Shown: positions 25,156 to 35,604, numbered from the stretch's first letter. The stretch is DNA of 64,000 bases from Caulobacter sp. FWC26 (GCF_002742645.2 NZ_CP033875.1:186001-250000); one strand, 5' to 3'. Notes: a model not told the origin generated them from the letters alone. Numbers and translations: made by a program.

Positions 25156-26877
25156 TTAGGGCAGGCGCGGCGCCGACAAGTCCCGGCCGCCTTGGTGGAG
25201 CGTCAGGCTGGTGGCCTTGCCATCGGCGCCCAGGGTGAAGGTCGCGTTGGCGGGTACGACGGTCCAAACCACCTTGGTCGGACCTTCCGGAAACACCTCG
25301 AACTCGGGCTGACCGGTCAACTGGGCGAACAGGCCTTGGTCCCGGCGCGTCACGGTCATCACCACGCCGGGCGCTAAAGCGTAGCCGCCGACCAGCGCCT
25401 CCATCTGCTGGACGGACAGGGTCGCGACCTTGGCTGGGCGCGGCGGCGCGGGCGGCTCGGCGCCGTCGGCCAAGCGCTGCGCCGTGGTGTTCTGGCCGTT
25501 CTGATGCAGCGTCACCGCCGTGCCGCGCCCTTGGGCGTCGACGGTGAAGGTCAATTGGGCGTCAACAACCTTGAGGAAGAAGGTCGTCGGGCTTTCGGCG
25601 AAGATCTCGACCGCCGGCTGCCCGGTCAACTGACCGATCATCCGCTGGCCGTCGCGGCGGATGGTCATCACCACGCCCGGGGCCATGGCGTAGCGGCCGA
25701 CCAGCTTGTCGAAGGCCTCGGCCGGCAAGGGGACTGCGACCCGGGTCTTGGGGGCGGTCTTAAGCGGTCGACCGGCCAACAGGTGCAGCCCGATGTCGTC
25801 CACGCCCATGGCGCTGGCGGCGTTGCCGAGCACCACCACGCCCCGTCCGGTCTTGCGATTGAAACCGACGAAGCTCTGAAAGCCCATGGTGCCGCCGGAA
25901 TGGGTGACGATCTCGCCGTCGGGCGGCGACCAGACATGCCAGCCCAGCGCCACGGCCACCTCGCCGCCGACCGGACGCCGGGGGACCAACTGATCGGCCA
26001 TCGCCGCCTGCAGAGGCGTATCGGCGTAGCCCAGTTCGGCGGCCAGCAGCTTCAGGAGGTCTTCGGCGGTCGAGCGCAGCGCGCCCGCGCCGGCCAGACT
26101 GGGCAGGTCCCAATGAGGCGTAACCTCCAGCGCCGCATTGTGGCCGCTTGAAGAGCGGGTGGCTTGGGTCGGCGACAGGGCGATGGCGGTGTCGGTCATC
26201 CCCAACGGCGCCAGCACCCGCTCGCGCAGCACGGTCGCGTAGTCGCCGCCGGCGCGATAGGCCAAGGCCCGGCCCAGCAGGCCCACCCCAAGGTTCGAGT
26301 ACTCATAGGCCGCGCCGATGTCGCGAGGCAGGGTGTAATCGCGCAGGAAGGCGTCCAGCTGGGCCTCGGTATAGTCCGCATAGGGGTTAAGCGGGTCCTT
26401 GGGCGCCATGTTGGTCGGCAGGCGCGGCAGGCCCGAGGTGTGCGTGGCCAGGTCGATCAGGGTGATGGCCTTGCCGTTGCGGGTCGGCACGACGGTTCCC
26501 GGAGGCAGATGCTTGGCCACCGGATCGTCCAGCCTGACCTCGCCGCGCCGGACCATGTCGGCCAGCAGGAGGCTGGTCAGCACCTTGGTGACGGAGCCGA
26601 TCTCGAACAGGGTCCGACCGTCGACCGGCCCACCGCCGGCCCCCATGAGGCCGTGGGCGATCACCCGCCGGCCACGCGCGTCGATCACCCCGACCACCAT
26701 GCCCCGGTTCTGGCGATCGGTATCGACCCGCTGGGCCAGGATCTGCCGAATGGCGGCGTCGGGCAGTTCGACCGCAGCGACGGGCTTTGTGGGGCCCGGA
26801 GCGCCTTGCGCGACGGCGCTGAGCGGCGTGAGGCCCCCAAGGGCGGCCAAGACGAGATGAAGAAGAAGCTTGCGCAT
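25156..26877 (-). CDS. serine hydrolase of the beta-lactamase class C/EstB family with duplicated C-terminal domain
   Basis: 573 residues from ATG 26877 (GGGA upstream). A signal peptide ends near AVAQG. The serine beta-lactamase-like domain has SVTK (FEIGSVTKVLTSLLL), the Tyr motif YEYSNLGVG and the third motif HSGGTMGF. Two homologous ~80-residue modules follow, each opening LVG(R/G)YA(M/L)APGVVMT and containing QLTGQP-x-(V/F)E(I/V)F and TLHQ(N/G)G. The enzyme is probably a periplasmic esterase, D-aminopeptidase or penicillin-binding-protein-like hydrolase rather than a true beta-lactamase. Confidence 0.9.
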   Translation of the reverse strand: MRKLLLHLVLAALGGLTPLSAVAQGAPGPTKPVAAVELPDAAIRQILAQRVDTDRQNRGMVVGVIDARGRRVIAHGLMGAGGGPVDGRTLFEIGSVTKVLTSLLLADMVRRGEVRLDDPVAKHLPPGTVVPTRNGKAITLIDLATHTSGLPRLPTNMAPKDPLNPYADYTEAQLDAFLRDYTLPRDIGAAYEYSNLGVGLLGRALAYRAGGDYATVLRERVLAPLGMTDTAIALSPTQATRSSSGHNAALEVTPHWDLPSLAGAGALRSTAEDLLKLLAAELGYADTPLQAAMADQLVPRRPVGGEVAVALGWHVWSPPDGEIVTHSGGTMGFQSFVGFNRKTGRGVVVLGNAASAMGVDDIGLHLLAGRPLKTAPKTRVAVPLPAEAFDKLVGRYAMAPGVVMTIRRDGQRMIGQLTGQPAVEIFAESPTTFFLKVVDAQLTFTVDAQGRGTAVTLHQNGQNTTAQRLADGAEPPAPPRPAKVATLSVQQMEALVGGYALAPGVVMTVTRRDQGLFAQLTGQPEFEVFPEGPTKVVWTVVPANATFTLGADGKATSLTLHQGGRDLSAPRLP

Positions 26878-27053
26878 GGGCGTTCCCAACTCGGGGGCGG
26901 TGCACTGTCCTCGTCGGTGATCGACGTGGCCAGATCGTTGAGCCGGATCGTCAGGTGATCTGTCCGGTTGCGTTCAAGTTGCTCGTGAGGCGTTTTGTTG
27001 CCATCAACCTAGGGTTGTCAGATCAAATCAACACGCGTTGTTTGGAGGACCCC

Positions 27054-27344
27054 ATGCGTATTCTCTGCCTAACGAGTCTCGCGCTTGCGATCTCAGCGAC
27101 ATCGGCCATCGCCGCGCCGATGGGGCCCACCGACGGCCCGTCGCGTACGCCTGTTGCGGTCTATCCGCCGGCAACCAACGTGAAGATGACGGCCAAGGGC
27201 GAGCGAGAGTTGCTGGCGCAACGCGCCGCCCGAATGATCAATGGCGGTCACTGCAAAGGTGCGCTGCGGATGGCCTTGCGCGAGCGCGATTTTCTAATGG
27301 CCGATCGAATCCAAGACAACTGTCGGACGATCTCAGGGCTCTAG
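27054..27344 (+). CDS. small secreted protein, function unknown
   Basis: 96 residues from ATG 27054 with GGAGGA seven bases upstream. A clear signal peptide (MRILCLTSLALAISATSAIAA) leads into a ~75-residue mature protein. It is basic and helical toward the end, with two cysteines (GGHCKGALRMAL and QDNCRTI) that could form a disulfide. I do not recognise a family. Its last 12 bp overlap the 3' end of the convergent patatin gene. Confidence 0.8.
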   Translation: MRILCLTSLALAISATSAIAAPMGPTDGPSRTPVAVYPPATNVKMTAKGERELLAQRAARMINGGHCKGALRMALRERDFLMADRIQDNCRTISGL

Positions 27345-28598
27345 CGGAGCGACGTCCAGCGGTTTCTCATCGCGCACCACCAGGCCGGTCCCAGCCGAGA
27401 CCGCCTGCGGGACCTGCTTTCTGAACAGGCCGCGCCAAAGGCTCTGTTCCTCCACGGCGTTGGACCAGACCGCGCCGGTCGCCGCCTGCTCGAAGCCGGC
27501 GTCATAGATGCTGCGCATCAGGCCGGTCTCGAACTTCAGCAGATTCATGCCCTCGAAGGTGTTGGGGATCGAGGCCACGCTGAGCGGGAGGTTGTGGCGG
27601 GCGCAGAAGCCGGCGGCCAGGCTGAGCGCCTGGCGGTAGGAGAACCGCAGCATGGTCTCGAAGCTGCGCGCCATGATCGACGCCACGCCGGGCGGCGTCG
27701 ACTGGGTGGACGGGTCCAGAACCGTGTTGACGATCACATGCACGCGGCCGCGGCGCAGGCGCGAGCCCAGGTTGCGCCAGTGCAGCAGGGCGTCAGGCAT
27801 CAGGAACAGCGGCGCGGCGACGCCGCCGTCGACATGCATTTCCTGGTACATCTGGCCGTCGGCCTCGACCTCGATCAGCTTGGGCGGAAAGATGCCCGGC
27901 ACCGAGGAGGAGGCGACCAGCAGGGCGCGGAACAGGCTCAGCGCTTCGGGGCCGCCTTTGCGGGCGATCTCGCCCATGTCCCAGACTACCGCGCGCTGGC
28001 TGTCGAGATTGGTGGTGGCGATCAGCAGGCGGCGGCCCTTGGCGTGCTCGGCGGCGATGGCCTCGATCATCTCCTGGTCGACGAAGGTCTCGACCAACAC
28101 GTCCAGCGACTCGCCCTTGAACAGGCTGGCGCTGAGCGCGGGCGCCAGTCGCCGAAGGCTCAGCAGTTCGGCGGCGTGACCGCCGGTATAGGCGTCGGTC
28201 AGGCGCTCGTCCCAGGCCGAGCCCAGGAAGGCGAGCGGCGCGATCAAGGCGCCCGTGCTGACGCCAGTGACGATCGCGAAGTCGGGCCGGGTTCCGGCCT
28301 TGGAGAGGCCCGCCAGCACCCCCGCCCCATAGGCGCCGCCGGCCGCGCCGCCGGACAAGGCCAGAATGTTGAACTCGTCACGGCCCAGAAGCGAGCGCAT
28401 CGGCGTCAGGCGATCGGCGGCCTGGCGCAGCGCGTCGTCGGCCTGGTCGACCGTCAGTCGCACGCGCGGGAAGCCCGCCGCCTCCACTGCAAGGTCAGAC
28501 GGCGGCGTGGGCAGCCGCTTGCCGCGCAGCGGGTCGTTGGACTTCCAGTCCCGGAAGAAGCCCTGAAGGCTGAAACTGCCGGCCGGGTCCTTGTCCAC
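27333..28598 (-). CDS. patatin-like phospholipase
   Basis: 421 residues from GTG 28598, which has GGAG upstream; an upstream start would overlap the hemolysin III gene. The patatin fold is evident: glycine-rich oxyanion loop LSGGAAGGAYGAG, nucleophile elbow GVSTG (TGVSTGALIAP) and catalytic Asp in DGGVAAPLF. No signal peptide is seen, so it is probably cytoplasmic or secreted by another route. Members hydrolyse phospholipid acyl esters. The gene lies 16 bp after the hemolysin III gene and is likely co-transcribed with it. Confidence 0.9.
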   Translation of the reverse strand: MDKDPAGSFSLQGFFRDWKSNDPLRGKRLPTPPSDLAVEAAGFPRVRLTVDQADDALRQAADRLTPMRSLLGRDEFNILALSGGAAGGAYGAGVLAGLSKAGTRPDFAIVTGVSTGALIAPLAFLGSAWDERLTDAYTGGHAAELLSLRRLAPALSASLFKGESLDVLVETFVDQEMIEAIAAEHAKGRRLLIATTNLDSQRAVVWDMGEIARKGGPEALSLFRALLVASSSVPGIFPPKLIEVEADGQMYQEMHVDGGVAAPLFLMPDALLHWRNLGSRLRRGRVHVIVNTVLDPSTQSTPPGVASIMARSFETMLRFSYRQALSLAAGFCARHNLPLSVASIPNTFEGMNLLKFETGLMRSIYDAGFEQAATGAVWSNAVEEQSLWRGLFRKQVPQAVSAGTGLVVRDEKPLDVAPLEP

Positions 28599-28614
28599 GC
28601 GTCGTTTCTCCGGA

Positions 28615-29316
28615 TCAGTGCGCGCCGGCCAGCACCACGCCAACCAGCACGGCCGCATAGTGCAGGCCGGCGCCGCCGATGACGTGGCCGTGCCAGATGG
28701 CGCGGCGGAACTTGAGGCGCCGCATCAGGTAGAAGACGGTCCCGGTCGAATAGACGATCCCGCCGATGGCCAGAAGCAGCAGGGCCACCCAGGACAGGCC
28801 GTCGATCATCGGCTTGATGGCCACCAGAACCAGCCAGCCGAGGGCGAGGTAGAGCCCGACCCAGAAGCGCTTGTCCAGGCCCGGCAAGAACAGCTTGGCC
28901 AGCACGCCGATCCCGGCCACCGACCAGACCGCCGTGGTCATGCCGATGGCCCACCAGCCGTGCAGGTTCTGGGTGGTGAACGGGGTGTAGGAGGCGGCGA
29001 TCATCACGAAGATGCCGGCGTGATCAAAGCGGCGCAGAAGCGGGCGCCAGCGCGCCTTGGCGAAGTTGTACGCCGTCGACAGCGAGAGCATCAGGATGAG
29101 GCCCACCGTATAGATGCTGACCGCCGCGACCTGGCCAAGATTGCCCAGGCCGAAGGCCAGGCCCAGCAGGATGCCGCCGCCCATCAGCGCGAACGCCAGG
29201 CCCGCCAGGTGCACCACCAGGTCCGCGCACTTGGCGGCCGGGGTCGGATAGTGCCGACCCGGCTTGGCGACGACGAGATCGGTCGTGGTCTGAGTGGTGG
29301 TGGTGAGTTCGGTCAT
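28615..29316 (-). CDS. hemolysin III family (PAQR/YqfA-like) membrane protein
   Basis: 233 residues, seven predicted transmembrane helices after a Thr-rich N-terminus. Conserved PAQR features are seen: HLAGLAFALMGGG in helix 1, STAYNFAKARWRPLLRRFDHAGIFVMIAASYTPF (Ser, Asp-His), and the C-terminal AIWHGHVIGGAGLHYAAV (His pair), a putative zinc-hydrolase site. The family includes Bacillus HlyIII and YqfA; natural function is unsettled. It is followed closely by the patatin gene. Confidence 0.93.
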   Translation of the reverse strand: MTELTTTTQTTTDLVVAKPGRHYPTPAAKCADLVVHLAGLAFALMGGGILLGLAFGLGNLGQVAAVSIYTVGLILMLSLSTAYNFAKARWRPLLRRFDHAGIFVMIAASYTPFTTQNLHGWWAIGMTTAVWSVAGIGVLAKLFLPGLDKRFWVGLYLALGWLVLVAIKPMIDGLSWVALLLLAIGGIVYSTGTVFYLMRRLKFRRAIWHGHVIGGAGLHYAAVLVGVVLAGAH

Positions 29317-29434
29317 GGCCCGGCCCCGATGGCTTGCAGTACGCGCGAAGCATAAGTTCGTTCCGCGACATATAAGCGTCGATCATCGTGGCCGGGAAAG
29401 GGCGGCGGCGACACGATGGCGCGGAAAAGCGCGC

Positions 29435-30205
29435 TCAGGCCAAAAGGCCGCGGGCGCCGTCGACCATCAACTTGCCGCCCACCAGCACCAGCAGCACGTA
29501 GATCACCTTGTAGAAGCCCTCGGACGGTACGCGGCGCACCAGCCACACCCCCGCCCAGGTCGACCCGATCGCCAGCGGCAGCAGAACGCCCGCAGTGGCC
29601 AGCACCTGCGGCGTCAGGTGTCCCAAAGCCGCGTAGGCCGGGACCTTCATCCAGTTGACCACGCCGAAAAAGATGGCGCTGGTGCCGATGAACACGTCGC
29701 GCGGCAGCCGCCGGGGCAGGACATAGATCTGGAAGGGCGGGCCTCCCGCGTGAGCGATCTGGCTGGTGAAGCCCGCCGCCGCGCCGCACAGCGCGCCCAG
29801 CCAGGGGCGGCCCGGGCCCGGCGCGACCTGCTCGCTGGCCTTGACCGCCCGTTCGGCCCAGAGGCGCTGCAAGGCGAAGACGACCGAGATCGCGCCGACC
29901 GCCAGCTCGACGGCGGCTTCGTCGACCAGCGCCGCCAGGGCCCAGCCCAGGAGGATGCCCACCGCCGCCGCCGGCAGCATCAGGAGCAGGATTCCCCGAT
30001 CCCAACTCTTCCGGAACGACCAGACGCTGACCACGTCCTGGACCAGCAGGATCGGCAGGGTGATCGACGCGGCCATCACCGGCGAGACCGCCAGGGTCAT
30101 CATCGGCACCGCCACCACGCCGATCCCCGCAAAGCCGCCCTTGGCCAGACCCAGCAGGATCACGGCAGGAATGGCCACGGCGTAGAAGAAGGGATCGGTG
30201 AGCAT
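29435..30205 (-). CDS. TSUP family permease (TauE/SafE, formerly DUF81)
   Basis: 256 residues with about eight membrane helices in two repeats. The family hallmark appears near each repeat start: LLGLAKGGFAGIGVVAVPMM and LCGAAAGFTSQIAHAGGPPFQIY. TSUP proteins carry sulfite, sulfoacetate or other organosulfur or anionic compounds. No sulfur metabolism genes are adjacent, so the substrate is open. It lies 68 bp downstream of asd on the same strand. Confidence 0.92.
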   Translation of the reverse strand: MLTDPFFYAVAIPAVILLGLAKGGFAGIGVVAVPMMTLAVSPVMAASITLPILLVQDVVSVWSFRKSWDRGILLLMLPAAAVGILLGWALAALVDEAAVELAVGAISVVFALQRLWAERAVKASEQVAPGPGRPWLGALCGAAAGFTSQIAHAGGPPFQIYVLPRRLPRDVFIGTSAIFFGVVNWMKVPAYAALGHLTPQVLATAGVLLPLAIGSTWAGVWLVRRVPSEGFYKVIYVLLVLVGGKLMVDGARGLLA

Positions 30206-30240
30206 GGCGGGGTGTTAGCAGAGCCATCGCGGGCGGTCTC

Positions 30241-30265
30241 CCTTCCCCCCTTTTTCGGGGGAAGG
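30241..30265 (-). terminator. hairpin after asd
   Basis: CCTTCCCCC and GGGGGAAGG pair around a 7-base loop, 9 bp beyond the asd stop. There is no T run outside the stem, so it may be an attenuating or processing hairpin rather than a strong terminator. Confidence 0.4.
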
Positions 30266-30273
30266 GCGGCGCG

Positions 30274-31622
<1,349 letters not shown>

Positions 31623-33932
31623 CTAGAACCCGAGTTCGGGCTGCATGGCGCCCGGCTGCTGGGTTTCGGGCAGGTGGCAGGTGAAGGTCGAGCCATTGCC
31701 CGGCTCGCTCTCTAGCGCCACCCAGCCGCCGTGCAGCTCGACCAGCGCCTTGACCAGCGCGAGGCCGAGGCCCGGCCCGCCGCGATCGCGGCCGACGAAG
31801 CGGTCGAAGATGTGGGCCTGGACGTGGAACGGCACACCCCGGCCGGTGTCGGAGACGTCCAGCCGCACTTCCCCCAGCGCACGGCGCGCCGACAGGGTGA
31901 CCCGGCCGCCGGGCGGGGTCTGGCGCAGGGCGTTCTCGACCAGGTGGTCCAGGGTCTGGGCCAGGCGCTTGCCGTCGCCGCGGATCAGGCCGACCTCCTC
32001 GTCGCACTCGACGGCCAGGGTCACGCCGCCCAATTGAGCGTCCTTCAGGGCGCGCTCCTGGGCGTTCAGCAGCAGGTCGGAGACCCGAATGTCCTCGATC
32101 TCCAGCGCCATCTCGCCGGCGTCGATCTGGGCCATGTCCAGCACGTCGTCGATCGAGCGCGCCAGCTGGGTGGCGGCGGCGCGCACGGCCGCCACGTGAT
32201 TGCGGCCCCGCTCGGAGATGCCGTCGGCCCGCTCCAGCAGTTCGGAGTAGCCGATGATGGTCGTCAGCGGCGTGCGCAGCTCATAGGAGACGTTGCCGAC
32301 GAAGTCGCGCTTGAGGCGCTCGGCCTCGGCGAGGGCGGCCGAGCGGTCGGCGAGGGCGCTCTGGAGGTCGCGGGTGTCGGTGACGTCGGCGAAGGCGATC
32401 AGGGTCGCGCCGTCGGGTAGCGGCCGGCTCTGGTACAGCACGATGCGGCTGTCGGAGGTCCGCACTTCGCCCGAGGTTGGGGCGCGCATCTGCGGATCGG
32501 GATCGGCGACCCGGCCCTTCAGCTCGCGCCAGAACGACAGGTCGTGCAGGCGCGGCACGCACAGCTCGACCACGCCCTCGAAGTCGCCGGCCGCTTCCAG
32601 GGCGTGGGGGGTGACGTTCCAGAAGGTCTCGAAGGCCTCGTTGTGCAGGCGCAGGCGGCCGTCCGAGCCGAACACGGCGACGGCGTCGTTCAGCTTGTCG
32701 AGCGTCGCCTGCTGCACCTGGATCAGGGCGTTATACTGGGCCTTCAGGCGCAGCTCGCCGGTGATGTCGGAATAGATCAGCAGCATGCCGCCCAGCGGGT
32801 GCGGCTGGCGGACGACCTTCAGGGTGCGACCATCGGGCAGGTCCCACAGGTCGTCGGCCTGCGGACCGAGGTGCTCGTAGCGCGCCAGTTCGGCGGCCTT
32901 CCAGCCGGCGTAGTCGATGGTCTCGGGCAGGCGGCGGCGCTGGCGCAGGCGGTCCAGCACCTCGCCGTGGGTCGGGCGGTCGGCCAGCCACGCCGGCTCA
33001 AGGCCCCAGAGCTCGGCGAAGGCGGTGTTGTGGTACGACAGACGGCGCGTCTGGCTGAAGATCGCCACGGCCTCGGCGATGTGGTTCAGCGTCTCGTCGT
33101 GGGCCTCGACATGCTTCTTGAAGGCGTCGCGGACGTCCTCGATCTCGGTCACGTCGGCGCAGAACACGCCCACGCCGCCGCCGTCCAGCGGCTGGGCCGA
33201 CAGGCGGAACGCGCGGCGACGGCCCTCGACATTGATCCAGCGCAGCGCCTCGCGACGTTCGCCCTTGCTCGCGGCTTCGACGACCACGGCGTCGGCGCCG
33301 CGATCAAAGCTCTTGCCGGCCAGGGCCGAGCCCTGAGCTGAGCCCGCGCCCACGGCGCGTACGAAGGCGGCGTTGCCCCAGATCGCCTGGCCGTCGGCGC
33401 CGGCGATCCAGCACGGCTCGACGACGCTGTCGACGAAAGCGGCGAAGCGGGCGGCGGTGGGCAGGCCCGAGTCCGCGCGGTCGATCGGCGTCAGACGCAG
33501 CCAGGCCAGCGCGCCGGCGGCGCGGCCTTCGACCGAGACGAGGCCGCTGGGGCCGCGCACCTCGAACACGCAGGGCTCGCCCCGCTCGAACAGGGCCGAT
33601 AGCTTCTGGGCGTAGTTCGGATCGGCGTCGCCGAGCGCCGCGACCACGGCCGAGACCTCGGCGGGCGCGCCCAGCGCCTTGGCGCACGCCGCCAGGCCTT
33701 CGCCCCCGGCGACGAGAGCGGCTTGTCCGGCCTCGACCGCGACCACGGTGGTGTCGAAGGCGTCGAGCCAGGCCGGGGCGTCGTCAGAGCCGCCCTGCTG
33801 GATCAGGCGCGTCTTGAGCGCAGCGATGCGCGCCTCCAGGTTCCGTCGCTGCCCGTGGGACCACAGGGCGACGGAAAGGGCGAGACACACCGCGCCGGCC
33901 GCCGCCGCGAGGATCAGGTCGTACGAAGTCAT
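31623..33932 (-). CDS. divL: DivL, tyrosine-bearing pseudokinase-type sensor kinase of the CckA-CtrA pathway
   Basis: 769 residues, the same length as Caulobacter DivL. One N-terminal helix anchors it in the inner membrane. Several PAS-like modules follow (about residues 160-260, 280-390, 410-520). A HisKA dimerisation helix carries Tyr550 in VSYELRTPLTTIIGYSELLE where kinases have His. The ATPase domain has N-box LDHLVENALRQTP and G-boxes DTGRGVP and GGPGLGLALVKAL. In Caulobacter, DivL reads the phosphorylation state of DivK at the cell pole and controls CckA, hence ChpT, CtrA and CpdR. Two GAATC CcrM sites lie just upstream. Confidence 0.97.
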   Translation of the reverse strand: MTSYDLILAAAAGAVCLALSVALWSHGQRRNLEARIAALKTRLIQQGGSDDAPAWLDAFDTTVVAVEAGQAALVAGGEGLAACAKALGAPAEVSAVVAALGDADPNYAQKLSALFERGEPCVFEVRGPSGLVSVEGRAAGALAWLRLTPIDRADSGLPTAARFAAFVDSVVEPCWIAGADGQAIWGNAAFVRAVGAGSAQGSALAGKSFDRGADAVVVEAASKGERREALRWINVEGRRRAFRLSAQPLDGGGVGVFCADVTEIEDVRDAFKKHVEAHDETLNHIAEAVAIFSQTRRLSYHNTAFAELWGLEPAWLADRPTHGEVLDRLRQRRRLPETIDYAGWKAAELARYEHLGPQADDLWDLPDGRTLKVVRQPHPLGGMLLIYSDITGELRLKAQYNALIQVQQATLDKLNDAVAVFGSDGRLRLHNEAFETFWNVTPHALEAAGDFEGVVELCVPRLHDLSFWRELKGRVADPDPQMRAPTSGEVRTSDSRIVLYQSRPLPDGATLIAFADVTDTRDLQSALADRSAALAEAERLKRDFVGNVSYELRTPLTTIIGYSELLERADGISERGRNHVAAVRAAATQLARSIDDVLDMAQIDAGEMALEIEDIRVSDLLLNAQERALKDAQLGGVTLAVECDEEVGLIRGDGKRLAQTLDHLVENALRQTPPGGRVTLSARRALGEVRLDVSDTGRGVPFHVQAHIFDRFVGRDRGGPGLGLALVKALVELHGGWVALESEPGNGSTFTCHLPETQQPGAMQPELGF

Positions 33933-33961
33933 CAGGCGCGTCGCTACCCCAGCGGGTCCTC

Positions 33962-33972
33962 GAATCAGAATC
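33962..33972. promoter_or_regulatory. two CcrM (GANTC) methylation sites in the divL promoter region
   Basis: GAATC occurs at 33962-33966 and 33968-33972, about 30 bp upstream of the divL start. GANTC is the target of the Caulobacter cell-cycle methyltransferase CcrM. Two sites one base apart are unlikely by chance in such GC-rich DNA, but no effect is shown. Confidence 0.5.
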
Positions 33973-34115
33973 CCAGATTAGTCGGGCCGTGACCAGAGGG
34001 CGATCAAGCTCGGGTGTGGCCCTGCGTCGCGTTTTCTGCGTTGCGACGGACGATCTGTCGTCCGAGATGGCGGCGAGCCTATGGCGATCACCGCCAATCG
34101 CTCTATGTGAGCCTG

Positions 34116-34516
34116 ATGACCTGGTCCGATCGCCTCGCCCCATCGCTCGACGATTTCGCCGTCCTGGCCAAGCAGGCCTTCGACGACCTGCCCGCCGAAT
34201 TCCGCCACCTCGCCGGCGAGGTGGTGATCCGGGTCGACGACTTCCCCAGCGAAGAGGTCCTGGACAGTCTCGGCATCGAAGACGCCTTCGAGCTGACGGG
34301 CCTCTATCAGGGCGTGGATCTGAGCAGCCGCTCGGTGCTGGATTTCGGGGCCGAGCCGTCGCGGGTCTTTCTCTATCGCCGGCCGATCCTGGACGAATGG
34401 GCCGAACGCGGCGACGTCAGCCTGGGGGATCTGATCACCCATGTGCTGATCCATGAGATCGGCCACCATTCGGCCTGTCGGACGACGACATCCACCGCAT
34501 CGAGGACGAGGCATGA
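34116..34516 (+). pseudogene. DUF1025 zincin-like metallopeptidase, frameshifted by one base
   Basis: From ATG 34116 the frame encodes a typical small DUF1025 protein (MTWSDRLAPSLDDFAVLA, IFLYRRPILDEWA-type VFLYRRPILDEWAERGD) up to the zinc motif HEIGHH near 34470. It then shifts into a long basic nonsense tail. In the +1 frame the text continues FGLSDDDIHRIEDEA and stops at TGA 34514-34516, overlapping the next gene as ATGA. One extra T in CACCATTCGG would restore HEIGHHFGLSDDD and a 133-residue protein. Either a real mutation or a sequencing error. Confidence 0.85.
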
Positions 34517-34920
34517 GCTTCTTCGACACCGAAGCCTGGCGCGAACGCATGGACGAGCGCTGGTTCGACACGGGCGTGGCCATGGCCGAGGCGGGCGCGG
34601 TCGATCTCGTGTCGATCGAGGACGACAAGGTCACGGCCCACGTCACCGGCAGCGTCGGTGATCTTTACGTCGTCCAGCTGTGGGCGCCTGCGGGCGAGGG
34701 GACCTGCACCTGCCCGGGCTTCGAGAAGTTTGGCGCGTGCAAGCATCAGGCGGCGGTCGTCAGCGCCGCCAACGCCGCCGATCTTGGTAAGGTTAAGGAC
34801 CGGATGGCCCGGCTGCGCGATGGCCTGGCCCTGGACAGCCGCGAGGCGCTGGTCGAGCGGCTGGCCGAACTGGCGCGTCTGCAGCCGGCGGTGCTGGCGG
34901 CGCTGGAAGGGCGCGCCTGA
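34513..34920 (+). CDS. SWIM zinc-finger protein
   Basis: 135 residues from ATG 34513, which overlaps the restored stop of the DUF1025 gene. The SWIM motif CxC-x-n-CxH is seen as CTCPGFEKFGACKH (about residue 62-75). The N-terminal strand-rich part precedes it and a helical C-terminus (LVERLAELARLQPAVLAALE) follows. SWIM domains bind DNA or proteins; this stand-alone family is uncharacterised to my knowledge. Its translation may have depended on coupling to the now-broken upstream gene. Confidence 0.88.
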   Translation: MSFFDTEAWRERMDERWFDTGVAMAEAGAVDLVSIEDDKVTAHVTGSVGDLYVVQLWAPAGEGTCTCPGFEKFGACKHQAAVVSAANAADLGKVKDRMARLRDGLALDSREALVERLAELARLQPAVLAALEGRA

Positions 34921-34980
34921 TCCGGCGTGTCTTGACCGCAGGCCCGCCGGGTCGCTCTCCTTGCGCGGGGAGGACCAAAC

Positions 34981-35604
34981 ATGGCCAGCTGGTACGAGCG
35001 CAATATCCTGCCGAAGCTATTGTGCTGCGCCTGCGGCGCGCCGGCGATCCAGGCCCAGCGACGTCGTGTCGCCCCGCGCGCCGAGGGCGAGGTGCTGGAG
35101 CTGGGGATCGGCGGCGGCCTCAACCTCGCCTACTATGACCCCGCCAAGACCACGCGGGTGACGGGCGTTGATCCCTCGCCAGAGCTGCGGGCGATCGCCG
35201 GGCAGGCGCCGCGTCCAGATGGCCTTGTTGTCGACATCCAGGCCGGCGAGGCCGAGCGTCTACCGTTCGGCGACGCCAGCTTCGACACCGTGCTGTGCAC
35301 CTTCACCCTGTGCTCGGTGCGGTCGCCAACAGCGGTTTTGGCCGAGGCGCGGCGGGTGCTGCGCCCCGATGGACGTTTCCTGTTCTGCGAGCATGGCCTG
35401 TCGCCCGACGCCGAGGTCTCACGTTGGCAGCGCCGCCTGGAACCGCTGTGGAAGCGGATTGCCGGCGGGTGCCACCTGACGCGTCCGGTCGCGAGCGCTG
35501 TCGCGGCGGCAGGCTTCCATTTGGACGAGGTCGAACAGCGCTACATGCCCAAGACGCCCCGACCTCTGGGTTGGTGCGAATGGGGCGTGGCGCGGCTGGC
35601 CTAG
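34981..35604 (+). CDS. class I SAM-dependent methyltransferase (METTL7-like)
   Basis: 207 residues; GGGAGGA precedes the ATG. The N-terminus MASWYERNILPKLLCCACG is typical of the subfamily. Motif I is VLELGIGGGLNLAYYDP, the acidic motif is VTGVDPSPELRAIA, and the post-I motifs are AERLPFGDASFDTVLCTFTLCSV and LRPDGRFLFCEHG. Substrate unknown. The stop codon overlaps the stop of the convergent sirtuin gene by 4 bp. Confidence 0.9.
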   Translation: MASWYERNILPKLLCCACGAPAIQAQRRRVAPRAEGEVLELGIGGGLNLAYYDPAKTTRVTGVDPSPELRAIAGQAPRPDGLVVDIQAGEAERLPFGDASFDTVLCTFTLCSVRSPTAVLAEARRVLRPDGRFLFCEHGLSPDAEVSRWQRRLEPLWKRIAGGCHLTRPVASAVAAAGFHLDEVEQRYMPKTPRPLGWCEWGVARLA

